A stretch of 64,000 bases of DNA from Dryas octopetala (GCA_963921425.1 OY992834.1:18799923-18863922); one strand, 5' to 3'. Positions 19,431 through 33,478 are shown, counted from the stretch's first letter. The notes: a model not told the origin generated them from the letters alone. Numbers and translations are program-made.

Positions 19431-22400
19431 GATTATACCTGGATGTACGTACTTTTAATTCCCACTGAATTTTTAATATGATGATATATACAGTGCCCAA
19501 CCTGACGGCGAAAGCATGCAAAGATAGTTTCCAGTATGAAGTACGTACACAGTGATGTATGTATATGTTGCAGTGGTTTCCAGATTAATGCTAGCTTAGT
19601 TTTTTAGTGTAAGTTTCTCTATTGTACTACACTATATATCTATATTGACCTAATAGTATTTATGTTATATCTATGGTACTGAAGAAACTAACTCAAATTT
19701 CTTTGTCTGATGGTTCAGATTACCTTGAAACAGGAAGCTAGGTCTATATATTGGAAGATTAATATAGCAATTGAGAGAAAATATTTTACTCAAAAGAATG
19801 GAAAAACTATATATATATAACTCTCAAAACTACAATGATGCAAAGGATGGACAAACTACAACTCTCAAAATCAGTTCAGGTTCAGTGATGTTCCGGCCCT
19901 TGATTCACTTGAAACTAGAAACTGAAAGCTGAAATGAATCCTACGAGAAATTATAATGGCGAATCCAGGCATCTTGAGAATTAGTTCGAGCGCATATTCC
20001 TGTATCCAAGAATGGGACCTGGGAGTTTCTTCATGTTGTATGGATATAAGGAGAGTATTTAATTTGCCTAATTTGTTTATTTTTCGGAAATACCTATGCC
20101 TGATTTTCATGCATGAACTGTAATTGGTTTGCTGGCCTCAAACAGAACATGTCAATGATGATATCAAGGCATTCTATGAAGTCTGTTCTTGTGGGCTAGC
20201 TAGCCATTTTTTTATTCATTCTGAGGGCTTTTTCTAATAGTTGATGCAACTCAGGGTGTCCATTAGTTGGACTTGATAATTAAATTCTAGAACTGCTTGT
20301 TTTTATTTGTTTTGGCAGTGCCTTTGGCATGAGAAAGATAAAATGGCGATTGTTACAGATTATTAATCTATTACCTAAGCTTGTCTAAATGTTCATTTGG
20401 GTTCTTTCTGTTTGATTTAACAAAAAAAAAAAAAGGCTAGGCTGGATTTTATCACCAATGATGACCAGATACAGAATCTTATAGTTGACATTGGTTAATT
20501 AGTAGTTCACATAACTGGCTTTCTTTTTTACAGTTCAAATATTATAACTTTGTCATAATTTTTTAAATTATTTCAAATTATCATATTTGATGTACAAGTT
20601 TGAATTTGAAGTCTCAAAATTCTTAAATTATTCATTTGTATAACAGTTTCAAAAAAACTTGCTATTATTTTGTGTGTTTTTTCGCCGTTTTATTAGTGGG
20701 CATATCCAATGTTTTTTTGGAAAGTGGTCTGCATATGAAAAAGGAAGATAAGGGTAGTTGTGAACTTGTGATTAAATTAGAGTTTAGTCTTTCTAACATT
20801 TTTTATTTGGATAAAAACCTTATGGTTTTGTTTTTTTCTTTTTCTAAATAAAGTCCTTTGACTATTGCTTTATCAAAGAAATATGTCATTATTTTTCTAT
20901 TTTTTGAAGGTATAGGGTATGGGTTCACTTCATACATTCCTAAGGTATACAATGGGCCGGGTTCGTGGAGGCTGCAGCCCAAAATCTCAGAGTTAAAACT
21001 TAATATAATGCCGACAAACCAGAGCTTGAGGAAGAAGTAAAAATACACTGGCGAACACTCAAAAATGGCCGCTGAACATTCGGCGCCTGGTATGTGTGAA
21101 AAAAATAGAAACTAATGGACCAATATTATGTAACATAAAATAGTTACAATATTATTGGACTTTAGTTAGAATTTTAAAAGTCATTTGGCTTTAGTCAGTT
21201 TATTGTAAAATTAAAGGACCTGGATTGTGTCATTTGGCTTTGTTGTTAATTGCAAGTTAAATTTATAGATTATGGTGGTTTTAGTTAAGTTTTTGGATTG
21301 TCAGTACCTTAGAATTAACGGACTCTAAGAATAATGAGAGGTGAGAAGAGTTTTTATATTTTTTAAAAATTTAATGGTAAGTGTAAAATAAGGTGAGTGA
21401 AGAAATATGATAGTGGGTGGAAATATAAGAACTCTAATTTTAAACCAAATTTGTAGGGCTATTTTGAATTAAATTAATTAACTAGAATTGATTATTGTCT
21501 TTTATTATGAGAATGAACTAAATTCCTTAATTTAGGACACAAATTAAGGGACTAGGATCCTCTACCTATTTGCCTACCTATTTTCCTACTATGCTTTAAT
21601 CTTGGCCAAAGAAAGAGTAGGGAGAGAAAGAAAGTGGAAGAGGTAGGAGAGTTGATGTGAAATGGGTAAACAAATGGGTAGGAAATCCTGGTCTTAAATT
21701 AAAATTATTTGGAATTCAAATTTGAGATATTAATTTGACATTCCTAACATTATTCTATCAGTAATTAAGAAAAATGATTCATTCTTAAAAAAAAAAAATG
21801 GCAGACTTTGTACATATGGTAGAACTTTTTTTGTTTTTTTGAACAAATATTTAGAACTTTTAGGTGTAATTTAATCTTAAGTGGCTGGTACTTTGAATCT
21901 GAGCCTACTCTATCCATTAAAAAGTCAATGAGTTATCAGCAATAAAAATTGAGTTGGAGGGGCCTAAATCCGATTAACCCAGTTAAAAGTTCATTTTTAC
22001 CCGTTTTTTGTTGTCAGTAATATATCTCCATTTTTACCCTATCATTTACTGCATGGATTAAATTAAAGTATAATTTTAGCCTAAAGACATATCAACACAC
22101 TTATGAACCAGGCCATCGTTTAGATAAAGGTTCATATTCCTTGATACTATAAACAGATAAAAATAATAGACAAAGCTAGAAATATGGTTCTCGCCGACCA
22201 TTCATGCCACCTGCCAAGCGAAGCTCTGAAAGTGAAAGTGACTTCTTTGCTCAAAATAGTTCTTGTAAAATCTGTACCTGAATATTTGATATATTGCTAG
22301 CAGTCCTAGCTTGCTCAATTTCTTCACCAGTCTATCTTTTTTTTTTTTTTTTTTTTAACATGTATATAATATTCTGCCTTCAAGCTGTCTTTCATGATCA

Positions 22401-22476
22401 ACCATCGAGCCTACGAGGTTTTCAAGTAAGACAAACTTGTCAATAAATACAAAAAAAAAGCTTAAAGTTGTGACCG

Positions 22477-22508
<32 letters not shown>

Positions 22509-22651
22509 CAAATTAACACTTTCTCATTCACATGCAGTTTCATATAAATTAAAAAAGAAAAAAACATAGAGATAAACATATATATATATATATAGCTCTA
22601 CCTTATACTTCAAAATCAACAAAGAAGTAGAGAATGAATCATGTTTTATAT
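19431..22651. other. spacer upstream of the kinase gene, no gene seen
   Basis: The part near 19431 should hold the kinase 5' UTR and promoter. The rest is AT-rich with poly-A/T runs (20420, 21788, 22328-22352) and AT microsatellites (22484-22508). No reading frame has family similarity that I recognise. Confidence 0.5.
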
Positions 22652-22751
22652 GCAGTTGCTGGGTATCCTAGTTAGAAGGGCTGTAGAATTTCTCACAATG
22701 TACCCAAGTTCAAACTCCCTCCCCCCAACTCAAAAAAAAAAAAAAAAAACC
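22652..22751 (+). mobile_element. tRNA-derived SINE
   Basis: About 100 bp flanked by a perfect 9-bp duplication GTTTTATAT (22643-22651 and 22752-22760). The body has a pol III box A-like start (GGGTATCCTAGTTAGAAGGG), a box B-like CAAGTTCAAACTCCC and a long A tail. A related copy lies at 48335-48430. Confidence 0.8.
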
Positions 22752-22760
22752 GTTTTATAT

Positions 22761-24199
22761 TCATGTCTTCTTAAAAATCAAAACTCTAATACCATATTAT
22801 AAACAACTACTAATCCCAAAAACTTAAGCTAGCTATCAAAAATTGAGCCAACAACATATTGCAAATCTAACTTCATATTTTCAAAACTATATTTAATGTA
22901 CTAATGCTACAATTACCACACTTTACTATATTGCAAACCACAATCCTATTTGCAGTGAGGATCCTTTTACAAATTGGTCATTACTAATATGTCTATTAGA
23001 TATGTGTTCTAGAATGTGAATAGTAAATATATATAATAGTACAAATAGATTTATTGTATTTGATAACTTTAAAATTGATCACACCTCAAATTCGAGCAAA
23101 ATTTGCATGGGTGTATATATTTATTGTGTTTATCTCTCTTATCAAATATAGGTTATATGATGAGAGAAAGAGAAAAAAACACATAAAATATATACATCTG
23201 TAATAAATATTTTTTTCCTTGAAATTAAGATAATTAATTATTAAAAATATGTCACACCAAAGGGGGTAAATATTATATCTCATCCACTATGATCGACAGT
23301 TTGTTGATTGGATACCAAAGTTTATCTGACACGACTGAACAATACCTTTGAAATCATTGTCTCAAAGCATCCTGGATTTCTGTTTGACTTGAAAGATTCA
23401 AAAATCATGACTATCCAATCAATTAGATTAGTACGTTCATGCTGTTGGGAATATCGTTAACTTGGCAATGACAGACAAATTCATAGCAACACCCACTTAA
23501 TTTTGATTAACATTGAAGATCTCATTAGTCCGGCCATCATTTTCAAAAAGATTCATTCTTAAGATTTTTTTGTGTGTCCAGGTTCAATTGGAGTAGAATT
23601 TTGGATCAAATCATTGTTGCTAGTGGAAATGAAAATACCAAACTTTTCGGCTAATGAAATCAATGGAAATGCAATCTTAATTGGTTGAAGAACTTAAATT
23701 TGATGTTTTAAATGAATTAGGCCACGTTAATAAGCATGATGGACATGTCTTATGAATGAGTCGACTACTTGGAGAAAGGTTCATTATTATCATTGATTGT
23801 ATAAACAGATAAGGTACGGTGATAAGAGACCATTTCTTGCTGATCGAGGAATACACAGACCAAAGAAAGTGACTTGTGAAAGCTCCTATTTGATTCTAGG
23901 GCCAATAGTTTTTGAAAAGGTTTTTTTGCACTAGTACTACCTAAATTATAAGTCATGTACAATTTTACTGCCCAATAAAAAAATTTTACTACTTGTCATC
24001 CAAAATTGTCTTTGTAGTAATGAACCAGCATCACATTCTGTCCAATTTTATGTTAATTCAAGAGACGGTATTTCCGTCCAATTTATATGATAGGACATTT
24101 AAATAATTGGGAAAAATATTAAAATGAAAAACCAAGCCCCAAATCTATTCGAATTAGAGGTGTACAATGAACCGGCCCATTTAAAATCGGCCTGGTCGG
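22761..24199. other. AT-rich spacer, no gene seen
   Basis: No supportable gene. Short open frames here are low-complexity or isolated. Confidence 0.5.
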
Positions 24200-25176
24200 T
24201 AGTGGCAGAACCAAGATTTAAAACTCGGTTGGGCTAAATCTCTTGACAATTTTTTTCATAGTAAAAAAAAAAAAAAACTTGACAGTACGAGGGAATTTTA
24301 TTAATATTAAAAAAAGATACACCTAGTTAGGGAGACATATTGAACCTTACCCCTCAAAATGCATATTTATACAAACATTAATTAAACTATGAAAATTTGT
24401 AAGCATATGCTTGAAAAAAAAATATGGTAGCAAACACACAAATTTCGTATAAATTTCACCAATCATACCAACAAATTCTAATTGAAAGAAACAATATTAA
24501 CATACTAAGTTATTAACCTAGCTAATGGCTTTCAGCAGTAGGAAAAAGCAAGCTCAACAAAGCAAACATGTAAAACATTATATATGAAAATCTCCTAAAT
24601 AAAATGCAACAAAAAAATATTAATAATTTGTGCTTTCTCATTATATTCATACGGAATAAGATTAAACCCTAATCTTAAACTCTAAACTATAAATTAAATT
24701 TTTAATTCAAATTAATAAATCAAAATTAAATTAAATATTAAAAAATAACTCAAAATTATACTTACTTAGGCATGAGATTGATCGAGAAGAATTGATGATA
24801 ATTTGGAGATTGATGATGAAAGAATAAAGGGGGAGCAATTTTTTTTATATGCCGTGAAAGCTTCTGAAGTTTGAAAGCTATTTAGAATACCTAATGTTAG
24901 ACATAGCTATGTTAGGTTAATAACTTAATTGACCAAAAAAAGGGTTAATAACAAAAAAAAAAAATTTCTTTTTGACTTTTCAGATCCTTTATTTTAAATT
25001 TTAATGAGTTTGATTTTTAAAAGTAAAAGGTATTATATAAGTCATTAATTGACTTAACTTCTATATATAGCTATTGGGCTTCTATATAATATATATATAT
25101 ATAATCACTTTTTTTTTTTGTAGAATTCTTGGCTAGGCTATAGCCCTAGCTACTTATGTGTTTGGTTTCGCCCCAG
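24200..25176. mobile_element. possible hAT-type non-autonomous element
   Basis: 977 bp with imperfect inverted ends (TAGTGGCAGAACCAA at the left; CTGGGGCGAAACCAA as reverse complement of the right end). The flanks are CTGGTCGG and CTAGCCGG, an 8-bp duplication with two transitions. Eight-bp duplications and CAGNGGCG-like ends fit hAT. The body is AT-rich and non-coding. Confidence 0.42.
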
Positions 25177-25619
25177 CTAGCCGGGCCCGTCATTAAAAGT
25201 GGGTCAAGCTGACCCAAAGTTTTTCTCAATTGTTTTTTAACATTTTAAAAACTAATGTTTGTCTCCATAAATAAAAATATTTATTTAAATTCAAGGATTT
25301 CTCAAAAACTAAATATAACATTATATATTCTATTCCAAAGTTATTCATAATTAATTGCTAGTTTTTAAAAAAATTTCATCATTAATGTTATTTTATAAAA
25401 TTATTATCTTATAAAATTTGTTTCTTTATATGAGAATATTCCAATTGTACAACTAATCTTTATAAGTGAAATATTAATTTTTCTCTAATATTATTAAGAC
25501 AATGTTGAACAACTTAAGAAAATTAATTAATAAGATTTATTAAATAATTATGAAAACTTAAAACTTTTAAAATAAATAATTGGACCGGCTTGGCCCGACC
25601 CGTTATGAGTCGAGTTGGG
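25177..25619. other. repeat-like spacer, no gene seen
   Basis: AT-rich sequence framed by GGCCCG-containing strings (CCGGGCCCGTC at the left, GGCCCGACCCG at the right). These occur in diverged repeats of plant genomes, but I could not assign an element. Confidence 0.4.
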
Positions 25620-26070
25620 TTTAAGGTTTAAGATAATTGGGTCAGCTCGGCCCGACTCTATTCTTAAATGGGTTGGCTAGAGCACGACACAAAGCACGAA
25701 TGGCCTCATTTTATAACCCGTTGTACACCTTTATTCGATGCAAAGTCCCTCCCTTCTTTCCGATGGCCTAGCCAGACGCTGGCCGCCACTAACCCTCTCT
25801 TCTTTCTTCTCATCCATTTCCTTGTCAATTTAGTAATTAAGTGGGGCTTAAGGTTTAAGATAATTGGGCTAGCCTGGCCCGACTCAATTCTTAAATGGGC
25901 AGGCCAGAGCACGGCAAAAAGCACGAATGATCCCATTTTAAATACCGTTGTACACCTTTATTCGATGCAGCACCGTTCGTCTCTTTCCAATGGCCTTCCC
26001 GGACGTTGGCCGCCACTAACCCTCTCTTCTTTCTCCTCTTCCCCCTCCTTGTCAATTTAGTAATTAAGTT
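25620..26070 (+). repeat. tandem duplication, unit about 226 bp, two copies
   Basis: AAGGTTTAAGATAATTGGG starts each copy and GTCAATTTAGTAATTAAG ends each one, near 25842 and 26068. The copies share GTTGTACACCTTTATTCGATG and GGCCGCCACTAACCCTCTC. Several substitutions separate them. Short open frames across it are not supported as genes. Confidence 0.85.
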
Positions 26071-28168
26071 TTGTGCTTTTTAGGTGATGTAAAGTTGGGT
26101 CATTAGGACTTTTATTGACTCATATCTATGCCTCCTAAAGAGTACGATGACCATCACATGCCCAATTCTACTAGGTCTAAAATTAGGGGCGTGACACCAT
26201 AGGCCATGTTATTATTACCTCGCCTGATAAGCCATCACTTGATAAAATCAAGTAACTTTTGTTTGGGTATTTAATTGGAACAAATAAATGTTTTTTTTAT
26301 ATAACCAAAACAATTTATTGAAAAAGCTAAGGGTTTACATCACGAAAAGAAAAGGCTCTAGCCAAGGATGAGCCTTTTCATCCCGTTAAACAAATTCAAT
26401 ATGAAAGTTTGTACTAAGTGAATTATCTACCTAATTAACTTGATTAAAACCACAGTCAGTAATCAGACCCCAATTTTTATTTACGTGATGACTCAGGGAC
26501 TAATCAAACAGACTTAAATCTGAAGTTGTAGATTGTAAATCAAAATACAACTTTTGTAACTAACACAAATCAAACACACCAAATGATCAAGTGACAACCT
26601 ATACACTCAGAGAACCCATCACAGTAGGCATCCCAGTGTTATCCACAACTACAGTGGTGTGTGATTAACAAGACAGTTTCATATGACATATAACAATATC
26701 AAGCATATATATTTAATGCAGATTTATGTTTAAAAGTTGAGTGAGTCAGTGAACATAACAACACAAAATGGAGATGATGGTACACAAGATGTTCACCCAG
26801 AAAAATCACAAAGGGTAAAAACTGTGAGTCTTTTTCAGCTGACTGGGCAATCCACTATATAGGGAGTTCAATACAAAAGCAGCAGACAAAACACAAGCTC
26901 AATCACTAAATCCTAAACTAAGGCAGCTTCTTACCCTTTGTGCAACTTTCAAAAGCATGGTAATCAGTCAATCATAAAGAAGGTAGCTCAATCTCCAAGC
27001 TCATCAACCCATGGCACCGATTCACACCAAGCACAGCGGATTCTTCAATGTATGAACATGATATGCAGATTTGGATTCTTTAAAAATCAACCTTCTCAAG
27101 CAAGAAACATGAAAAGACTAATGGAGAATCCTATATCTAAAATCTAAATGATAATATTTATAAATTTGTGAAAACTTTAAAACACAAACAAACACATTCA
27201 AATTTTAGATGGTGAAAAACAAGTTAAGAAAATTATTTTAGTTTGTGAAATTCAAAACCATTTTCTTACTTGAAAAGATGAGCACACAACCAAATAACCC
27301 AAGCACTCACGCAGCAAGGATGCCCAAGAAAAATGCTCATCAACACACACACAGAAAAGCCAGACCATTATACCCATATACCTGTACACCCACGATACAT
27401 GCTTGCACACATGTCTGCCCGTGCCACATGGAGGTCAATCAATGGCTGTCCGCAAGAGACAAGTTGAGGGCATATTCTTTTTGTCCTAGAAAGGTATCCT
27501 AGTACAGCTATAGATAAGAATGTCGAGTTGTAAATCAATAATTTCCTCATTTTACAAAATTCATAAAAGAGAAGAAAATGAATAGTGCAAAGGATGTGTG
27601 TGAGTGCGTGAAGGCTGGCTAAGAAGATAAACACATGTCTTGTACAGATTGATCAATGAAAAACCAGTTCATGTATTGTACATATGCTTGTTAAAAAAAA
27701 AAAAAAGGAAATGGGCTTTAAAAGCCAAGTCACGAAATGGCTTAGTGATATATCATCAAATATTTAAGTATTAAAAATACATGTGCAGTGCACGTGTGAA
27801 GAAAATTGTCTTTATGATCAGTGAGTGACTAGTCAAATAGACACAAAACTGTTTTTCGTGAAATGCATTATACCTTAGAGCCTTTTGCATTGCACTTTTA
27901 GTCTTGATTTCTTCAACACAAGTGATATTAACCTTAGTTCTAGCCTAGAGCTTGTGAGTAAATAATTAAAAAAATAAATACAATAATTTTGACAAAGAAC
28001 AGCCAATTCAGAATCCTAAAAACTAACACAATACAAAATAAAGCAAATAATGCTAGCTCATGTGCTACCTTATTAAAAGTATGAAAAATAAAATATGTAG
28101 CGCTAGAAAATGAGTTAAAAACACCTTTAGCTTCTTTCAAAAAGTACCCATCTAAGGCAAAATCTTCA
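26071..28168. other. spacer, no gene seen
   Basis: No coding exon recognised. It may include the 3' end of the minus-strand LINE relic that begins at 28169. Confidence 0.45.
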
Positions 28169-30700
28169 TCAACCTGCTGAAGACGATAAGTATGAGATTG
28201 TGCATATGTTTCCAACATAATCGAACGGAACCAAGCCTTTGTTGCAAGTAACAGCCCACGAATGATTGCACATATTTCGATATGCTGTGGAGAAGAAATT
28301 CCTTGAAGAGGAAGGGCTTATGCCAAAAAAACTTCCCCTGCTGTTATGAATGACAACTCCAACACTCCCCACTCCATTTGCAGGCTTGAAAGCACCATCT
28401 ACATTCGGTTTTACCACTCCCTCTAGCAGAGGACACCAAGCACCATGGACATGTGAATTAGCTAGACTAGCTTGAGCATTGCATTGAGAAAACCCTGTAT
28501 GTAAAGAAAAATCTCTCTCAATAAATACAACTGGAGAAGAAAGAGGCTCACCATGCACACATTTATTTCACTCATTTCAAATTTTCCATGCAATATAGGC
28601 AAACTGTGCAGCCCTGGCCCTTAACATTTGCAAATAGAGAAGCCACTCGCTCTAAAACTGCTATAAACAAACAATCACCACCCATTCTCAAAACCCAAAA
28701 AAATGGAGACAACCTCCATACACAACAAGCAAAGTGATAGCCCCTTACAGCATGTGCAACGTCTTCAGAACCCCTCTAGTAGCGAGGACATCCATCCTTT
28801 ATCACAACATGTCGTGCACCATGCTAGGCAATGCATTATGAACCAACCTCAAAAGAAAAATCTTTTTTTTTTTTTTTGTCTTCTTTTTAGTACCCTCAAT
28901 ATATGCCCATAACCACCTCCAAAACTTTCTCTCATCTGCTTGGAGTTCGAACATGATCCACACGAAGCAAGTTGAGCGGCAATAGAGCATCCTAATTGAT
29001 AACCACTCTGCACCCTATAGTAACCCTTTGTCGCATAGTGTCAAATCCAATTATCCACACAAGCATGGATAACAATGGGATCAAAAGAATAGCATATGCA
29101 TCCTTTAAATTAAAAGCCTAGTGAATAAAAGGAACATTCCACTTGCAATTATCCAAAATCAGTGAGGCAATAGAGGAATCCAAAGGTATAACCGACCTAG
29201 ACAACACTTGGAAAGTGGTGGTCTAGGAATCTAGGGGTCACCGTACACATAAGTTGTAATACCATCTCTAATACGCTTCCTTAATCTCGCTTAATGTAGC
29301 TCATGGCCTCAAAATAAAGACGTCTACATATAAGAAGCTCTTATTCCCTTTAGTGCATCAAGAAAAGAAGAATATGAGAAGTAACGAGTTTTTAAAACTC
29401 TAAGGACCAAAGAAGTCTCATTCTGAAGCGAGCGCCACCCTTGCTTTGCCACTAGGGCTTGGTTGACAATTTCTAAATCTCTGAAACCTAGCCCTCCCTC
29501 CTTCTTGGGTTGACAAAGTTGTGACCTTGTAAGCCAATGGATACCTCGAGAAGAGCTAGAAACACTCCACCAGTACAGAGCAATTACCATCTCATTCAAA
29601 TCCTTACATAATCGAGTTGGCATTTTCAAAATACTCATAATATAAATTGGAAGTGCATGCGCCACTATTTTAATGAATATAACCTTTCATGCACGCGAAA
29701 AAAGCCTCTTTTTCCAACCTGGGAGCCGATTACAAAGCCAGGCCTTAACAAATTTGAAAATTACTTTCTTATTCCACCTCACTATCACAGTTGGTAGACC
29801 AAGGTAGCGTTCATGAAACTCAACAGTAGGGAGATGAAACAAACCACTAATCTCATGCTTCACAACATCAGGTGTGAGCAGAGAAAAAAAAAGTGGCTAA
29901 TATTTCCAAGTTAATCAACTAACCTAATGCTCTTTCATATTGCAGAAATATTCTTGAAAGCACCTGATAAGCAGTATGAGTAGCATCGAAAAATAACATA
30001 CTATCATCAGCGAAAAAAAGGTGGGAAACCAATGTGGCATCATGCGCTATCTTAATATCATGTAAATCACCATTAGCCTCTGCATGATGCAAAGTTGAGA
30101 ATTGTACACATAAGAAAAAGATATAGGGAGAGTGAATCTCCCTGCCTTAATTCTTGTTGAGGGTGATTGAAACCTGATACGTGCCCATTAAGAATTATAA
30201 AGTAAGATACTGAAAAAATGTAGCTCATAATTAATCAACTAAACAAACCTCGGATCAAACCCCAATCGAGCATTATCACATCAATGAAGCACCATTTCAC
30301 ACTGTTGTAGGCTTTGTGCATATTAAGCTTCAGAGCAGCCTTTGCACCCCCGAACACTACAACTACTACGTACGCATTGGATGTATTGTCTCGAACGCTA
30401 CAATGACATTGTCTACTATATTTCTTTTTAGTACAAAAACATTTTGCGTATCAGAAATCACAAATGATATAGCCAGCTTCAACCGGTTTGCAATAGATTG
30501 AGAAATTATCTTGTATGCCACACTATACAAAGCTATAGGTAAAAACCGAGTGACCATCTCCGGTTTAGCCACCTTCGAAATTGTTGATGAACAACAATCT
30601 TCTAAGACACGTACGCTAAAATTTTGTCATCAAATTTTGTCTTCGAAAATGTTAGGAAATCTATTAAGCCACTCTGGATTAGCCATAACCCTATTTAGCC
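28169..30700 (-). mobile_element. decayed LINE (L1-type) retrotransposon with RNase H
   Basis: Broken frames in LINE order on the minus strand. Reverse transcriptase piece 30572-30366 (YKIISQSIANRLK, then ISDTQNVFV). Thumb/linker piece 29665-29324 (AHALPIYIMSILKMP, KKEGGLGFRDLEIVNQALVA). Zinc-knuckle region 28990-28802 (FWRWLWA, LVHNALPS). RNase H 28558-28169 (VKPNVDGAFKPANGVGSVGV). No frame is continuous and the 5' half with the endonuclease is not seen. It is an old, 5'-truncated copy. Confidence 0.85.
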
Positions 30701-30780
30701 TTCCATAAACACTGTCATGGTGGACATTACACTAAGTATAAGGAACAACCACAAAAAACAAAGAAATTAGATTGAGAATT

Positions 30781-31147
30781 TTAAAAAGACATAAAATGAA
30801 TCATGGAATAATTAACAGTCTGAAAACCACTGAAAACTAATGTTTGGATTATTGTACCATAAGAAAAAATAAAATCAGGGTTCAGATATTTGCGTAGCAA
30901 CATATTTTCAAGCATGTCCTGTACTCCCCTTATCCTTGAGCCCCGACCAACCAAAATAAATTCTTTCACTTCGTAAGTTTGCATTCCAGCTTAATGAACA
31001 ACATCCCACAAAGAAATCCAACACATACCGGAATACCAAACTTTCTGTTAGACGTTCAAACTCATCCCAAGTAAATGTGACAGTGAAAAAATTTTGATCA
31101 TCCCAAGGTGGTACTCTAACATCAGTAGATTCGGATTTTGATAGCAA
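30781..31147 (-). pseudogene. Hsp70-like fragment
   Basis: Two overlapping minus-strand frames resemble the end of an Hsp70 nucleotide-binding domain. First comes VTFTWDEFERLTESLVFR, matching the 'ITRAEFEEL..DLF' region. Then comes FILVGRGSRIRGVQ, matching 'VVLVGGSSRIPKVQ', followed by LNPDFIFSYGTIIQTLVFSG, matching '[20 protein letters not shown]'. The frame shifts between them and many conserved Gly and Ala are lost. Neither start nor substrate-binding domain is present. It is probably a relic of a captured or duplicated gene. Confidence 0.6.
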
Positions 31148-31154
31148 CTACTTT

Positions 31155-33476
31155 TTTTAGTCACATAAGCATTTGATAATAACTTAGTGGTTAAGAGTCA
31201 TTGCCTTGTTCTACTTCCTATTAATTATCTTGTAAATTATTTATAATCATTATCGTAAATATGGAGTACTACGATATATATTACTAGTCTATGTTGGACT
31301 CTTCTAATATGTTAAAGTTAGACAAAAGATATAAGAACATATTTTAACTTATGACAAACTGTATTGAATTGATTTTCAACTACTTGAGACTTGGCCTCAT
31401 GGCAAATAAGTATCTCTAGGTTTGTGAATGTCACACATGAAGCTATCTCAGGCAAATGCAATCAAAATTGTATAGAAGCGTCACTGATAAATATTATAAA
31501 TAACAATTTACTAGGTTAAAATATAAGAATAGGGGAATTGCATTACATGAATAGCAAAAAACATAATAGGAATGTATATCATAATTGTACTTTAGCAATT
31601 TCCATTACATTACATTATGATAAGGGGAAATTAAGTACATTAAATAACTATTTTTGATGTTGCTCCTATTTTCAACTTGATAGTTAGCCTCATTACAAAT
31701 AAGTATTTCCATGTCTGTGAATGCAACATATCACACTGTACATAAGCAATTTACTTAATTTTCTTCCTATCAATCTTTTAACATCTGCATGAAAATATAA
31801 ATATCAATTTACTAGGTTACAATATAGGAATATGAGAATTGCATTACAAGACTAGCAAAAAAACATAATCGGAATATCATAATTGTACTTTAGCAATTTC
31901 GATTAGATTATATTATGATAAGCATTAGATAACTTTTTTTGGCCACATAAGCATTTGATAACTTAGTGTCTAAGAATTATTGCCTTGTTTTACTTCCTAC
32001 TAATTTCTCTTATATATTATTTATGATCATTATCGTAAACAGGAAGTGCTAAGATAGGTATTACTAGTCTATTTTTGACCTTTGTAATATGTTAAAGTCA
32101 GACAAAAAATATATGAACAGATTTTAACTTACAACAAACTATATTGAATTGATTTTCAACTATTTGAGACTTGTTTTCATTGCAAATAAGTATTTCTAGG
32201 TCTGTGAATGTCATACATAAAGCTATACTCGGTTTGCCCTACTAACAAGAACTCTCAATTTATGACCATCCTCATCAGCCACTTCCAATTTAGTGAGTAC
32301 CTTATAAATGGCCTTTAAATAAGGCATATATTTTGAATATCTCAATATTTCTTTTGGGGTACCATTAATCTCAGGACCAAAGGTTAAAATATTTATCACT
32401 GTAAGACATACACTAGTAGGTAAGATACTAAAATATCTACTCACGGTCTTACTAGAATGTTGAAAGCATTTTTGAATTAACCTATTTTCTACACCATGTC
32501 CTAGAGTGTGCAAAAACATTGCCAACTTTTTAGCAGCACTCATTCTTTTTGAATCTTTCAACCCATAATAAGATAGAGAGAGAGAAAAAAAAAATAGAGC
32601 ACTAACCTAAAAATGGAGTATAAGGTCTAACCACAACAAAAAGAAAAAGGAGTCGTCTCTGATCGGACCGCAACGACAACAAGAAAATGGAGATCGAAGC
32701 TTTCAATTTTCTAATTGTGAGCTAGAGAATGGGGGAGAAGAGATTGCCTATGTCATGATAGTGTGAGGGATAAGAGATGTCTTTTTCCTAAAATAAGTGA
32801 GTTTTAACTTATATATCACCAATTTACTTCCTTATTCACAAGGGAGCCCCATCTCTTCTATCAATAGGGCCTAATATATATGTACTTCCTAAATACTAAT
32901 GAGAGCATGTCACATAGGAGGGTATAATAGGATATGTAAAAGTTTCATCATGATAGTGTGAGTGGTAAGAGATGTATTTTCCTAAAAAAAGTGAGGGTAC
33001 AATAGGAAATGCAAAAGTTTCATTGAAAGTATCGATCGGTTCACTTCAATTCACAGCTACTTTTAAAATCAAAGGGGCACCTGCTTTGAATATATACTAT
33101 GGCTCACCTTCAATTTTGATAAAAATCAGCTTTATTAATATTTACCAAACACTAAATAATTGTGGTAAAAAGCTGCTTTTTATGTTCATATCATGTTACA
33201 AAACGCACCCTAAGAGTCATTCCCTTGTTTTACTTCCTATTAATTATCTGAAAAATTATTTGTGATTATTATCGTAAATAGCTAGGATGTTCTAGGATAT
33301 GTATTACTAGTCCATGTTGGACTCTTGTAATATGTTAAAGTTAGACAAAAAATATAGAAACACATTTTAACTTACGACAAACTGTATTGAATGTATGTTT
33401 AACTACTTGCAAATAAGTATCTCTAGGTCTGTGAATGTCACACATGAAGCTATGGTCGGTTTGCCCCAACTGATAA
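31155..33476 (+). repeat. three dispersed direct copies of a ~300-bp repeat
   Basis: Copies at about 31155-31450, 31943-32235 and 33212-33470 share TTACTTCCTA, ATTATCGTAAA, TATTACTAGTC, ATATGTTAAAGT(T/C)AGACAAAA and AAATAAGTAT(C/T)TCTAGGT. A second pair (31490-31625 and 31797-31925) shares CAATTTACTAGGTTA and ATAATTGTACTTTAGCAATTTC. The copies differ by substitutions and short gaps, so the duplications are old. Confidence 0.82.
32223..32561 (-). pseudogene. PIF/Harbinger (HARBI1-like) transposase N-terminal fragment
   Basis: 112 residues. AKKLAMFLHTLGHGVENRLIQ followed by FQHSSKTVSRYF matches the helix-turn-helix region before the DDE domain of plant Harbinger nucleases ('QVAMFL..IGH...NR..Q..F.HSGETVSR.F'). 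The following catalytic domain is missing. It lies inside the triplicated repeat, which may itself be a decayed Harbinger derivative. Confidence 0.65.
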
Positions 33477-33478
33477 GG

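Noticed and set aside
25668-26060. 130-residue plus-strand open frame across the 226-bp tandem duplication
   Set aside because: It only reads through two copies of the repeat; no recognised family and no splice signals.
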